DNA from: Pseudoscleropodium purum
Taxonomy: Eukaryota; Streptophyta; Bryopsida; Hypnales; Brachytheciaceae
Reading direction: 5' to 3'
NCBI GenBank assembly: GCA_963969395.1
Contig: OZ017795.1
Coordinates: forward strand, 12,214,001 to 12,278,000
Length of the DNA stretch: 64,000 nt
Both the position numbers and the translations under genes were made by a program. The notes below the pieces were generated by a model. That model did no database searches, had not been told where the DNA came from, and saw only the letters and a list, made by a program, of their open reading frames with translations. This document shows positions 20,928-32,602 of the stretch, one piece after another. Position 1 is the first letter of the stretch; every line of letters starts with the position of its first letter.

Positions 20928-22844
20928 GCCACAAAGTGGCAACCCAAACTTTGGTTGAGAGTCTGTTGTGAAGCCATTGCTATGTAGGAGCTTGGGCTTC
21001 CATATAAGCACTTGGGACGGCAACAGACTTTGGATTGTGCTACTTTGTGTAAAGGGTCGAGAGGCCAAAGTCGGGGTTTTCTTAAATTTTATTGGTGGAG
21101 GCTGACGGACTCTCAACCTTGATCCCATATGTGAAGCGGCCCTTAGTTGACATTGCAAAAAACATCTCAACTTCATAGATGGCGTCGCTATTGACATCAC
21201 AAAAAACATCTACATGTGACAAAGGACATCTTAGCTGGCATCTACTGTAACAATGTTAGAATTCTAAAATGGCATTAAAGCATGCTAACTTCATCCTGTT
21301 TGGGCACCATATTACTCAAATGCTAATTCAACTATGCAAGTGATCATTTTTGGAAAAAAATGCTATGTGGTTTGCTTTCACCTATTTTTTCACATGTGGT
21401 CACCATTTTACCTTAGCCCCCAAGAATTTTTAGAAATTTATTTGTAGTCAAATTTGAAACCCTTGTTAATGTGTACAAGTCATTTGTAGTTTTTCTATCA
21501 TTCTTCTTATCCAAGGTCAAATCCAAAATGTTGGTCCCAACAAAAACTATAAGCTCTAAGAATTCTCTCAATTTCTTTAAATGTATTATGTATCTTATGA
21601 AATCAAAGGTCTATTGTGATTTTTCCTACAAGATGTAGTTCACATCATGCTAATTTAAAAAAGCCGTCATCAATAGAAAATGAAGATTTGAAGTGGATAC
21701 CCTTGCACAAAATGTTGAAATGAAAAATCATAATCATTCATCATCCAAATCAAATGTTCAAGGTTGAAGCTACATTTAAAGAAGACATCACTTAAAAATA
21801 ACTAATTAAAATAATGAGTATTTTAGGATTTCTTTTACATTAAAGTTTTGTCAACACCAAAATATAGTACCTTTGCATTTTTGGATTTACATGTTATAGA
21901 CATAATAGCAAAAGGTGAACATTTACTTTTACAATATTATTACTTTACTTACATTTTAAAGATAGTTTCTTATTAATGAAATAATGAAATATTAAAATTG
22001 AATAGAATTTTAATTTACAGAAGAAGAATTGCCTCCTAGAATTTCAAAATGATAACAAAGTTGTTCCTAAATATGCAAAGAAGAATGTGTGCTAGAAATA
22101 TTGAACAAGGCTATGATATGAAAAGTGCAATGTCTTCTACTCTAATTGCAATTCAATTATTTTAAAGCCCTCAATGGAAAATGAAATAAGCGCAACATAC
22201 AATAGAAGTGAGTGTAGAATCATTGTTTGTTTCCAATTTTCTTTGTTGTTTGGAAAAAGATATAAAAAATAATTATACTAAAAAAATGTCCAAAAAAATT
22301 CTCATAAAATAACTAAGCTTCCTATTGCACCTTGGTGCATGTGTGAAGAACACAATTTTTATTTATCAAACATGCAAATGATTCAAAATGAACATCTCTG
22401 AATGTAAGATATAGGTTTCTTTTTTAAAAAGTTATAAGCTTAAAAAAAAAATTTAAAGCAATATTTAGTATATTATTTCCTTAAATTTTCCATTACTATT
22501 CTATTATATATAACTTTTACAGTTGGATTATTTTAAATCTGCATTTTCATACATGTATACTATCTTCTAAATGATTTATGGTAAAATATTAAAAGAAAAA
22601 AGAAAAAGAAATTCTAGGAGTCATTGAATTCTTATACTAATCCCATTTTCAATCAAGAATGGTAAGTGTTACTTGCAACTGTCTTTTAATCCCAAAGTCA
22701 TAGTGCTTGAAGCTAAAAAAAACTAATACTTCCCATAATGCAAACATACGTATTCTAAATAGCAGTTATTACAATTTCAAGAATGTATATATGTTGCACT
22801 CTATAAATTATGGAGCATAATGTAAAAAAACTTCCTTGAAAATT

Positions 22845-22980
22845 CCAAGGCCAATATTTTGAGCCATTTGTATGTTCAAAGTAAAAAAAATTGATTTTAC
22901 CTCTAAAGTTCCAAAGCCAATATTTTGAACCATTTGCATGTTCCAAGTTAAAAAATATGATTTTACGTCTAAAGTTCCAA
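22845..22980. repeat. Two tandem ~68-bp units
   Basis: Two adjacent segments share TTCCAA(A/G)GCCAATATTTTGA and CATTTG(T/C)ATGTTC, each ending in TCTAAAG. Non-coding, inside the CACTA-like element. Confidence 0.7.
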
Positions 22981-23165
22981 GGGTAATCTTTTGTCAAAAA
23001 TGGCTCAATATAGAAAGTTCGGCTACATTCATTCAAGAATATCTAAAAAAAGACTTTAAGAATCAAACCATAGGATCTTACACTACACTTGTCTCAAATC
23101 ATGTAGTCAAAATTTCATGACTATATAGAGTAAAAGATATTAACATTCAAAGTTATAAAGCAAAG
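22970..23165 (+). repeat. Dispersed repeat, first copy (second at 45527-45745)
   Basis: The two segments share an ordered series of matches: TTCCAAGG, TGTCAAAA, CATTCA, AATC(A/T)AACCATAG(G/A)ATCTT, TCATGT(A/G)GT, AAATTTCATGA, GACTATATAGA and ATTCAAAGTT. Its origin is unknown; it may be the edge of an unrecognised transposon. Confidence 0.65.
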
Positions 23166-25687
23166 ATTGTTTGAATAAATTTTTAAAAAGTTTACGTATT
23201 TTTTTATTTCTTTATAATTCAATTTAATTTGTAATTGGAGAAAAAATATTAATACAAGCAAGTTTTTTCAAGATTCTTTAGTGAATGGAATGAGAATTCC
23301 TTTTAGAGTTATTCCTTACAAATTACACAAAATTTTGAATTTTATTGAGTGGCAAATTACTAACTAAATTATGATTCCCAATTTTTACAAATCTTGTCAA
23401 AACGTTTTGAGTGATTTTAGATTTTTGAGTGAAGTTTAAGATTTTTCATTCAAAAAAGTGAAAATTTCTAAAAATTTCTAAAGTACTTATATATTGTTTT
23501 AAATTATTTTTTGGAAATTTCTCGATTGAATTATAAGAAATATAAAAATTTTGAGTCAAACATCAATCAATAATATTTCATTCATTAAAATTTTAAATTT
23601 TGAGGAATCTTTACTTGAAAATTCTAAATAGAATTCTCATTCTACTTATTAAAAAGCCTTGAAAAAAATTTACTTCTATACATAGTTTTTTCTTGTTTTT
23701 CTCCACTCAATTGTTCTTGCTTTTTTCCATTTGTTTATTCTTGCTTTTCTCCACTCATTTCTTCTTGCTTTTTGCACTAACTTGTATTCATTATTCTCCC
23801 ATCTTGAATTAGACCATTCAAGCTATAAATTTTTTCTATATGTGAAATATGACTTTCATAATACAAAAGGTTGCTTTTATAATGTGAAAAGCTTCTTTTA
23901 TAATTTCAGAAGTTGCTTGTATACCATACTTGTTTGTTAAAGTTGGCAAAAAATTTAGTTTTAAAAAATCCAAAAATAGAATAAAATGAATAAGAAAAAT
24001 TGTCAAAATCACCAAAAATTAACTTTTGACATCCCATTGTTCCCTTCAATGGAAAAATGAGCAAGTTCCTGTGACCTCAATTTTTGGTGAATTTTTAAAA
24101 TTTTTTATTATAAGATATAAATCCAATTAGTTTTTTAGGAATATAATTCTCATTTCAATTGGTGCTTGGGAAAAAAATTTATACCACAAAAGGCCTAGAA
24201 TGGAACTTGTTGGGTAGCCCCTCAAAAATAAATAAAACTCAAAATAGAAATTTTTGAATTTTTTTTCTAAAATATTATATTTTTGTATATATGTAAAGCT
24301 TTGAGTCATTCTATTTGAACTAGTCATGACAAAATTGTATAGTGATTTCACTTTAACAAATTGACATTGTATGAAAATAACATCCAGCCCGTCATCCAAT
24401 ATGTCTTCTTTAGTTGTCATAGTCGGTCAGCTTCCAACCTAACCCACAAGAACTCCCTAAATAAATAGCTTTTAAAAAAGACTCTCTATGTTGACGTGGT
24501 AGTTCTTTTTTTTGGAGGATGTTCTTAAAAACACGTTGATGTTTTATGCAATGTTTCATTTAACATTCCTATCAAATAAAACATTCACATGTCTTACATT
24601 TGACATCTACACTCTTGTCAAAACATCCTAAAAAATTCTCACTCCCTAGGCAGCCACCGCATTTTAGAGCTCGTGTTTTGGAAAACATGCCTGTCTCTTT
24701 AAAACATCCTAAAAAACAATGTTTTCTTCTAGTAGTTTCACACATAAGTCATCTCTAAGTTTACACACTTCAAGTGCTTGATCGAGTCCAACAACTATAA
24801 TTACAATTCATTTGAAACTTAGATTACAAACACTATAAAAAACCCTAGCTTTAGGTGACAAGCTCGTATTTTTTGGAAAAATCCGTTCCAAAAAATCCAA
24901 AGTTGTCAAAAAAAGCATGAGTTTTTTCTAATGAAGTCATGGGCAAAAGAAGAAGATTAGGTGAAATCATGTTCTCTCATTGGAAAAGATATTAAAGGTA
25001 ACGCATGCATGAGCATGACTAATGTGATTATAGTTGTAAGAAGCCGTACCGTACACCAGGGTTGACGAATCTCTACGTCCGCCCCAAAATAGCATTCGTT
25101 TTCCGGACGTCCGGACGCACGGACGCTAGCGGACGCAGCGTCCCTCCCGCCGTCGGAAGGCGGACGGGCGGGGTGGACGGACGGGGCGGCTTAGAAAACC
25201 CGTTTTGGGTTTTTTGTTTTGATTGTTTTCACCAATGAGAGATTGAGAGTGAAGTCATTTTGATTTTGATTTTTCTTATATTGCAATTGCGATTCAATAG
25301 AGTTATATATCACTATTTATGTAAAAGCTAAAATATGAAATATATTTTTAATTTTTTTTGTTGAATTTCATTTTGATTTAGAAACAAAATCACTTTAAAA
25401 TCCAGCGAGATGTATATCATCAATAAACAAACAATTTTATAATAAAATGATTGAAGAAACCATTGTCATTTGTCAACATGAGCTTCATATATCATAAGCA
25501 ACTAAACAATCAAACATCTAAATTCACATCTCCACAATTCCTATGGACGCCAATCCACATCTCCTCTAACCTCAGCCCCACTACTCTCTCTCCTACAGCT
25601 CTCCGTTCAAAATCTTCATTATCGGAGTCATCTTCATTGTTGGAATCAAGTATCGTTGTCTCCTTCAAGTCTTCTCTCGAAGTAGGT

Positions 25688-28600
25688 TTATTCCCTTCTT
25701 TCGAATTTAATTTTTCTTTTTTTTACTTTGACAGAACGATTAAAGGCTTTTTGAATAGGAACCTTTCTTTTCTTTCTATTTGACAAAGTAGCAACATTTT
25801 CATCAAGAGGGGTCCTATTCTTCACTGGAGAGATAGCAAAAGGTTGCATTTCTCTTTTCGCTTTCACGTTACTCGATTCTTGAACCATCAATCTCGATGT
25901 AGGGTCGACATATCCATGAACGGTTATCTTCACTTTGGCTTTCTTTTGAAGTAATAGAGTGCCGTTTGTTGATTTGATGGGTTCTTGCGCCATTCCTTTT
26001 GCTAAAATGCGAGCACGCAAAGATGCCAATGGCATCCGATCACTATCCGTATCACTTAGGCTTGTAGGTGATGACGCTACTTTCCGTAGATTACCGCTTG
26101 TAGAAATTTCTTTAGAAATGTTCATTAGGCGTTTTCCATATCCAAAGCTTTGAGAATCATTCAATCGTATGCTAACAGACTTCAACGGTATTGGTGGAAG
26201 AGCACTAGATCTCGGTACTTCAAAAATTGACTTCATTGGCTCCTTTCCTTTATCACTCTTCACAATTGCCGAATTTGTGACTGCCATCCCAAATGAATCA
26301 TTATTTTTTTGTACTGCAATATTTGGTTCCCTCTCATCACCACTATTGTTGCCCACATCTTTTGGAACGTCCACCTCTATGACCGCATCTTCTCTTTTGT
26401 CGTTTCCTTGCACTACATTTAATGCCACAGATGGAGATTGAGAAATTAAAATTTCTTCATTTCTTCCATCATCACCAATAGCATTCTCATTGATTTTCAC
26501 CTCTTTGGCAATAGCGTTTGCCTTTTCCGATAGAATGTTTTTGCTATTCAAGAATCCCATTTCATTGCAATATGCAGCTAAAGAAGGTAGATTCTCCTCT
26601 CCCCCTACATTGTCCTCGTCTTCACAAAAGGTATATGCATCGTTTGCATTGTCGGGAACGACATCCTTGCGGTTTAGATGATAATCATGCGTATCATTCA
26701 CCAAATCGGGAAAGTCTTGCATAACATCTTCATCTCCCCATGCTGTCGCACGATTGAAGTCATCTCCGCCATCTACAACTGAAAGGGCCCTTTCCAAATC
26801 CTCGTCATCATCGTCATCATCGTCTTCTAACGTCGGCCTATCTGAATCCTTTGATTCCATCGGATTCACATTATCATTATACCATTTTTTTTCATCTTTT
26901 TCCTTTGATGCGTTTAATACTTTGGAATTGGTATACACGTACACCAAATCCGCTGCTCTCTCCGGCTTCAATTTATTTCGAGATTTGTTGTGAACAAAAG
27001 AATAGTTGCTCCAATTTCGTTCACATGAAGATGATGACATCGGTTGAGCCAATATCCTCTTCGCTAATGGAGCTATAAACTTGCCACATGCACCTTCAAA
27101 ATCCCACCAAGCATGTGCGGACAACATTTGATCTCCCGGATTCAACATATTGTAGAATGGAGGTTCCTTGTGTCGAAAAGCTACAAATTCCTTTACCACT
27201 ACTGCATATTCATCCGGTTTACATATTCTCTCCAAAACTTTTTTACATCCTAACATTGCATCTGCGTCATCCGCTAGCTCTTTGTCATGAAGAAAGTATG
27301 GATTCAAAAGAGCTGCGGCTGATTGGAGATCGTTGTCCACCATTCTTCTTCGGGCATAAAAAGACTGTACCAATGGAATTGCAAGTTCTTCTAGCAAACA
27401 AAATGGTGGATTTTGTAATCCATTCACGTGCTTCTCTAACTTCCTCATGATATGCAACACCTTCCCTATGCATGGTGATTTTGAATCCAAATCGCGGAGT
27501 GCACATATGATTGGTTCAACCATCTCCACATAATTGATGGACCGATTCCAAAAATGGTCATCAAGAACAATTTTCTTCACCGCTAAGGCCAAGTCTTTTG
27601 GTTGGATTTTAGCTCCACGTTTCTTCTTGAGAGTATGTACATACTCAACCCATTGCGGATCTACCACCGTTTGTTCCAATGCTCCTCTCAATTTTGTCAA
27701 ACGCTCCATCATGATAAATTTAGGGGCGAACCTTGTATCCCTAGGCATCAAGAGACCAAGATTTGGCGAATACTTTCGCAATAGAGCTAGCGGCATATGT
27801 CTCTTCTTGATAAATTTAGCTACAAGAACTCCTTTATCCAATTTGGAAGCAATCCATTTCTGTGCAGCCCAATCCTTCAACAACAAATTCAATGCATGTA
27901 CCACGCACCTTTGGTAAAAAATATGAGGATATTTTGCAGATATTACATCCCATGCAGACGGATTCACGGGAGCATTATCCGTAGTTATTAACACGACGTT
28001 TTTGGACCCCACTTGTTCAATGAACTTTTCCAACACAGTTGCCAAGCACTCCGCATTTTTTTCACAACCACTTGTATCCACAGATCCAAGAAATTCTTCA
28101 CCTGCGGATGATACAAGCATGGCATTGATGAGAGGTCGATTAGTCACGGAGCTCCATCCATCAATGGACAATGTTGCTGCAAATTTTTGAATGCTATCTT
28201 CAGTCCGTGCATTCAACTGTGTCTGAATGTTGGTCTTCGCCTCATTCAACAATTTGTACCGAAGGTCGTGGTATGAGGGAGGAATGTATGGCCTACCAAA
28301 CGCAACCGTTTTCTTCACTGCTTCTTTAAAAGCTGGATTTCGAGCCACGGAAAATGGTATGTTCGCCGAATAAAAAAAATTTGCCCACACTGAATGTAAT
28401 TTGCGTCTATGACCTTCTTCAAACCCATTCACTAAGCTGCCTTGCCTCTGAGGCCTAGAACTTGATGCCCTCGGGGTTTCACGTTCACCAGAAGCTTCCG
28501 TACTCAAAGTCATTTCAGTTGTGGCACATACCATTGATACCAATTCTTTGGACGCTGGACAAGAATCTTCGTAGTCAGAATGCGACACAACCTTTCCGGC

Positions 28601-28891
28601 CGAAAACTCTTGAACATCTGAAGGGCTAGGGTTGCCATCCACATTCTCCATTACAACGCATTTTGGAAAAACTCCTTCGCAATGCCGAAATAAATCTCGA
28701 ACTGCCATTGATAATCGTGGACAAAGGCTCACCCCTTTATCACGTACACCTTCAGGCCCAGAATAGCCTAAGTGGCTGAACATACGGCTGAGCTTCCTTG
28801 ACATGCTCGCTTTGCAAAGCCTACATTTTACTTTACCACCCTCTTGCACACTAAACCAAGGAGAAAAATCCCCCGTCGGTTTGGCCACCAT
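25688..28891 (-). CDS. hAT transposase, copy 2 (intact, 1067 aa)
   Basis: Inverted copy of the 8284-11487 gene with the same domains: BED-like finger, DUF659 core with Asp244 and Asp305, hAT dimerisation region, acidic then basic C-terminal extension. I found two nucleotide differences from copy 1: 26452 (Val to Ile) and 27668 (silent). The start is the first in-frame ATG, at 28891. Its neighbour in the proposed element is the divergently oriented kinase-like gene at 32603. Both transposase copies are open, so this family may still have been active recently, and the ~310-bp deletion derivatives in the window are suited to be moved by it. Confidence 0.93.
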   Translation of the reverse strand: MVAKPTGDFSPWFSVQEGGKVKCRLCKASMSRKLSRMFSHLGYSGPEGVRDKGVSLCPRLSMAVRDLFRHCEGVFPKCVVMENVDGNPSPSDVQEFSAGKVVSHSDYEDSCPASKELVSMVCATTEMTLSTEASGERETPRASSSRPQRQGSLVNGFEEGHRRKLHSVWANFFYSANIPFSVARNPAFKEAVKKTVAFGRPYIPPSYHDLRYKLLNEAKTNIQTQLNARTEDSIQKFAATLSIDGWSSVTNRPLINAMLVSSAGEEFLGSVDTSGCEKNAECLATVLEKFIEQVGSKNVVLITTDNAPVNPSAWDVISAKYPHIFYQRCVVHALNLLLKDWAAQKWIASKLDKGVLVAKFIKKRHMPLALLRKYSPNLGLLMPRDTRFAPKFIMMERLTKLRGALEQTVVDPQWVEYVHTLKKKRGAKIQPKDLALAVKKIVLDDHFWNRSINYVEMVEPIICALRDLDSKSPCIGKVLHIMRKLEKHVNGLQNPPFCLLEELAIPLVQSFYARRRMVDNDLQSAAALLNPYFLHDKELADDADAMLGCKKVLERICKPDEYAVVVKEFVAFRHKEPPFYNMLNPGDQMLSAHAWWDFEGACGKFIAPLAKRILAQPMSSSSCERNWSNYSFVHNKSRNKLKPERAADLVYVYTNSKVLNASKEKDEKKWYNDNVNPMESKDSDRPTLEDDDDDDDEDLERALSVVDGGDDFNRATAWGDEDVMQDFPDLVNDTHDYHLNRKDVVPDNANDAYTFCEDEDNVGGEENLPSLAAYCNEMGFLNSKNILSEKANAIAKEVKINENAIGDDGRNEEILISQSPSVALNVVQGNDKREDAVIEVDVPKDVGNNSGDEREPNIAVQKNNDSFGMAVTNSAIVKSDKGKEPMKSIFEVPRSSALPPIPLKSVSIRLNDSQSFGYGKRLMNISKEISTSGNLRKVASSPTSLSDTDSDRMPLASLRARILAKGMAQEPIKSTNGTLLLQKKAKVKITVHGYVDPTSRLMVQESSNVKAKREMQPFAISPVKNRTPLDENVATLSNRKKRKVPIQKAFNRSVKVKKRKIKFERRE

Positions 28892-29204
28892 ACTGACAAG
28901 TGTATGTTTTACCTCAATTTCAAAAGAAACCAATAAAATGTTTTCAATTTGAAACCCACAACGTGACAATGTATACAATATCAATGAAATTAGTCACACA
29001 AAGCTTTGAAAATCAAAGCCCCCCCGTCTACCGAACTATGCATTACCAAGCAAGAGACTCAATAAATTGAAGCTCATAGCCCTTGGAAATCTTAGCGTTC
29101 GGTTTTTCGAGAGTGAATACCAAAGCTTCTCTTCTAACATTTATAGTCCCCTCCAGAAAATTAAAGGTTCATTTTTAGGGTTTCCATTCAAAAACAAGAA
29201 ACGG

Positions 29205-29355
29205 CCCGGACGGGGCTGAAGCAGACGCGGCGGACGGGGCGGTCGGACAGGACTGTCCGCACTGTCCGCCTTCCGACACCGTCCACGCTTTGGACACGCC
29301 GACCGCCACACTTAAACACTGACCGCCGACGGCGGCCGCCCAGCTGTCCATTGGA
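29205..29355. repeat. GC-rich GGCGGAC motif block upstream of the transposase
   Basis: Repeats of CGGACGGGGC, GTCCGCC and GACCGCC lie about 300-450 bases 5' of the transposase ATG inside AT-rich DNA. It has the same motif as the terminal blocks, but here it is internal. Confidence 0.7.
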
Positions 29356-32145
29356 GCATCCTAAGAGGTCGATATTACTCAAAAAGAGCGGTAACATTTC
29401 CAAAAAAAAACAGCCTAATAATCACTGCTAAATGAGGATCAATGTAATTGATTTATCATTTTTTTTTTTAAAATGTAAACCCTAAACCCTATACCCTAAT
29501 TACCCTAAACCTTTTCTTTTCTCCCCTAAATTGTTTTACGAATGAGGGGAATGTGGTTAAGTTGAATATGTTTGGATTATTTACTCATATTATCCTTCTA
29601 AATAGGTTTTGAGAAGATCTGAAGATGGTGGGAATTTTTTTAAAGTTCATTAGGAAATCAAATGTTTTGCAGAAATAATCAATTCCTTTTTCATCATAAG
29701 CAAATGAAATTTTTAAAAAAGGCCCCAATACATAATTAGAATAACAGTTTAATGGATTTCAACCTCATGATATTTAATGAAAGGTTGTGTTTTCTAATTA
29801 GAAGTGCATCACGATCTTCAAATGAACATCGAGTCTTTCATATTTTTTAATGAAATTTTGATTAGATTTGAAAACAAAGAAAAAGAATCAATGTTTTAAC
29901 TTTCAAATCATATGTGGCTATATTTTTCCTTAAAAACATAGAAAAATTCGTTACTTGAGTTGATTGAGTAAAATACATTATACACTTATACATGTGCTAT
30001 ATTTATTTTGAAGGGTAATTCCAATATTCTTATTTCAGATGTTTTTAAATATTAATTTAAAAAAAAAGAGGGTTCATTGTTTAAAGATCTAAAAAATTGA
30101 CAAACATAATTTCTATTATAAATAGGAATTGAATTCGGAATTCGAATTTGAAATGATTCAAATGAACAAGATATTGATTATAAAGTATTTCTTTGTTTGA
30201 GTTTTCAAAATGAATTCACGAAACAATTGCAAACTTTTGAACTTAGGTATATGATATTGTTTTCGGTTTGTACTCTGTAGAGTATAATACTTCAATTTTA
30301 ATCCTAAATAAATGAAAAAATTCCACATGAATGAAATGTTTCTATGTATTGCACAAAAATTTCTACCAATTACTATGATAATTAAATACATTGTTACATT
30401 TCATAAAATATTCTACATAGAAAGAAAAAATCATTTCAGTTTTCAATCATGATAAACGATGTCTTCTACTCTTTCTGTTATATGTTCGTTTTGTATAACG
30501 TGTACATTGTACAATCTTTGAGAGCAAGGGAGTTCATTTTTGACTCTCATTGAAATAGAAAATATATTTGTGTTTGGATTTTGAAATCATTATCACATTA
30601 TGTATTCTACGGTCTTGCAAGAATGCATCTTGCTCCTTCCTTTGAATCCTTTTGATATATTTTTTTTTTCCTTTGCTTTCTCGTAGGGCTCTTGTTCTCT
30701 TGTTCTCTTCATTTGACCAGCCTATTTGGCTTGGCTCTTAGTTTTTAGTTTTTTTAATGCAATGGTTTATGCATATGTTATAAAAAATATATATTATTTA
30801 TTTAAAATTAATATATTGATGAACAAACGTATAAAGGCATTGAATCCTTTCACATTTTAAGTTATAAATCTATCATAAATCACTCTTGCAAATTTGAATG
30901 ATTGAATCGAAAATTTGAAAATGTAATTACAAGAGCTTTCAATTCAATCAATTGCATAAATCATAAATGTTGAAATGCAACTCGTATGAGTTTAGCATCT
31001 ATGAAGATTAATTCATGCCATCCACATGCAATTTTCCAATTTAATAAAATGCAATTGAGTACTTCAATTTCTTTCCCTTCAATTCTCCAAGTAACATTCA
31101 CTTCATATCTTTCTCTATTTGTTTATTTAATTTTTGGGAACAAATGGAGAAACTATCTTTGTCTATATTTGCACATGCACTCTTATTTGATTGATGAAGA
31201 ATAGATCTATGAAATATATAATCATTGATTTGTTCATGTTGATTTATCTAATATATTTTATATATGTATATATATTTATATATATATATCATTAAAGGAG
31301 TATGGAAGACAAGATTGACAGATTGTGTTCAAATGTTGTTGATTTTGAAATGATTTAGTACTATATCATTTATAAGAATATTATAATAGTATTATGTTAT
31401 AATATTCCTAAAACAATTGCAACAAATATTAAAATACATGCTAAGTTAGGTTTGTTAGCCTACCAATTGTTCATTAATAGACATAATTGAATAGCCCCCT
31501 TAAATTAAACACTCAATATCTAATATCTTACAATCCAAATGGTGGATTTGTCTAAAATTTTTTCCACATCTTTTCCAACTAATTTACTACAAGATCCTAC
31601 GGTTACATATGCCTAAAAGTATTTTTCTTCCAAGACTTGGTATTTGCACTACTATTGGCAGTTTTGAAGTGTTTTTAGTGAAAAGAACTTTAGGGGCTAA
31701 ACATCTATACCATTAGATTTTGAAAAAAGAACAATTTGCTTCATTGGGGATAACTATAAGTCCATGCTCTTTTTCGATAGCCAAAACACACTTACAAGGA
31801 CTTAGACATTTAGCGGTTTACTAAGTGATTAGACGTCAACTAATTCAATTTAATAGTAGAATTTTTATTCAACTACCTTCTTACAATTGCTTTATACACA
31901 ATGCAACGTGAATATTTGGGTACATATATTAAATGTCGCAATCCTTTCGTGAATTTTTGGACATTTTAGCTCATATCTTTGTACAAAAATATCATTTATC
32001 AAGAATTCATAAATTTGGTCATAAAGGAAGGCTACCTTTTTTAATTTCAAATTTTACATTGAATGAATGAAAAGTTAGTTGAACTATACAGTGCCATGAA
32101 GACCTTTGTTTATCGTGCAAAATATGGGTTTAGGGTCGTTTTAGG
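29356..32145. other. AT-rich spacer between the divergent hAT-A genes
   Basis: No gene is recognised in 2.8 kb. Telomere-like repeats (CCCTAAA variants) occur at 29476-29512, an AT microsatellite near 31250-31290, and TTTAGGG variants again near 32126-32145. The frames here lack conserved motifs. Confidence 0.65.
29476..29512. repeat. Short interstitial telomere-like repeat
   Basis: About five degenerate copies of the plant telomere unit CCCTAAA lie in a row. Too short for a former chromosome end; such tracts often occur near plant promoters. Confidence 0.6.
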
Positions 32146-32402
32146 GTGAAACTGCCCCATCCGCCCTCGTACCCGTCCGCCCCATCCGCCCAGACCCCCG
32201 TCCGCCCAGACCCCGTCCGTCCCATCCGCCGAGACCCCCGTCCGTCCAGACCCCGTCCGCCCCGATACCTGTCCGCCCCGTTACGGCGATGCGTCCGCCC
32301 CCCCGGACCGTCCGATCGGGCGGACGGGGCTCTAGGGTTTTGGGGAGGCGGACGGCCGATCCGTCCGCCACCCCCGGCCCGTCCGATAGGGCGGACGGGC
32401 CG
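32146..32402. repeat. GC-rich GTCCGCC motif block upstream of the kinase-like gene
   Basis: More than a dozen GTCCGCC/CATCCGCC units, first in one orientation and then also as GGCGGACGG, ending about 200 bases before the ATG at 32603. It belongs to the same motif family as the hAT-A ends. The frames across it are by-products of the repeat. Confidence 0.75.
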
Positions 32403-32602
32403 TCTGCATTGTCACTTTTGCTTTGCCCCTTGTGAATGCAAGGTGGAGCGGAGAACTTGGTGGTTCATCCTCCATTGGCTCCTTTCCGAGGCAAGGCAAG
32501 AGTGGTTTATTGGGGCCTCCTTATTGCCAATTTTTTGGACACTTGCGCGTGAATTCAATTTCAAATTAAAAAATTTGATCTATATGAATTTCATTTGTTA
32601 CG

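Larger units (their letters stand above)
17543..21142. mobile_element. Tourist-like (PIF/Harbinger) MITE, ~343 bp, split by a solo LTR
   Basis: The left end GGGGCGCTTCACATATGGG and right end CCCATATGTGAAGCGGCCC are inverted repeats, flanked by TTA on both sides (17540-17542 and 21143-21145), the 3-bp TSD typical of PIF/Harbinger MITEs. The centre is a near-palindrome (CTCTCAACCAAA...TTTGGTTGAGAG), and the solo LTR sits almost exactly in it. Confidence 0.85.
16742..24734. mobile_element. Large CACTA-like element (non-autonomous or decayed), TSD GTT
   Basis: The left end reads CACTACAAGAAAA, the classic plant CACTA (En/Spm) terminus. The right end, read inward, is TACTAGAAGAAAA: 11 of 13 bases match, with the outermost C changed to T. 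Both ends are flanked by GTT (16739-16741 and 24735-24737), the 3-bp TSD of CACTA elements. Short motifs such as AAAACATC recur in both end regions, as expected of subterminal repeats. No transposase frame is visible; the interior is AT-rich with two nested insertions. Without these the element is about 4.4 kb. Confidence 0.75.

Noticed and set aside
25451..28190. Plus-strand frames antisense to the transposase (60-127 codons), mirrored at 9258-11724
   Set aside because: Shadows of the transposase gene; identical only because the two arms are identical.
25057..29360. Copy 2 as a separate transposase-only element with TSD CCGTACAC
   Set aside because: No matching CCGTACAC and no terminal repeat exist near 29360; the proper Y-end is at 34677.
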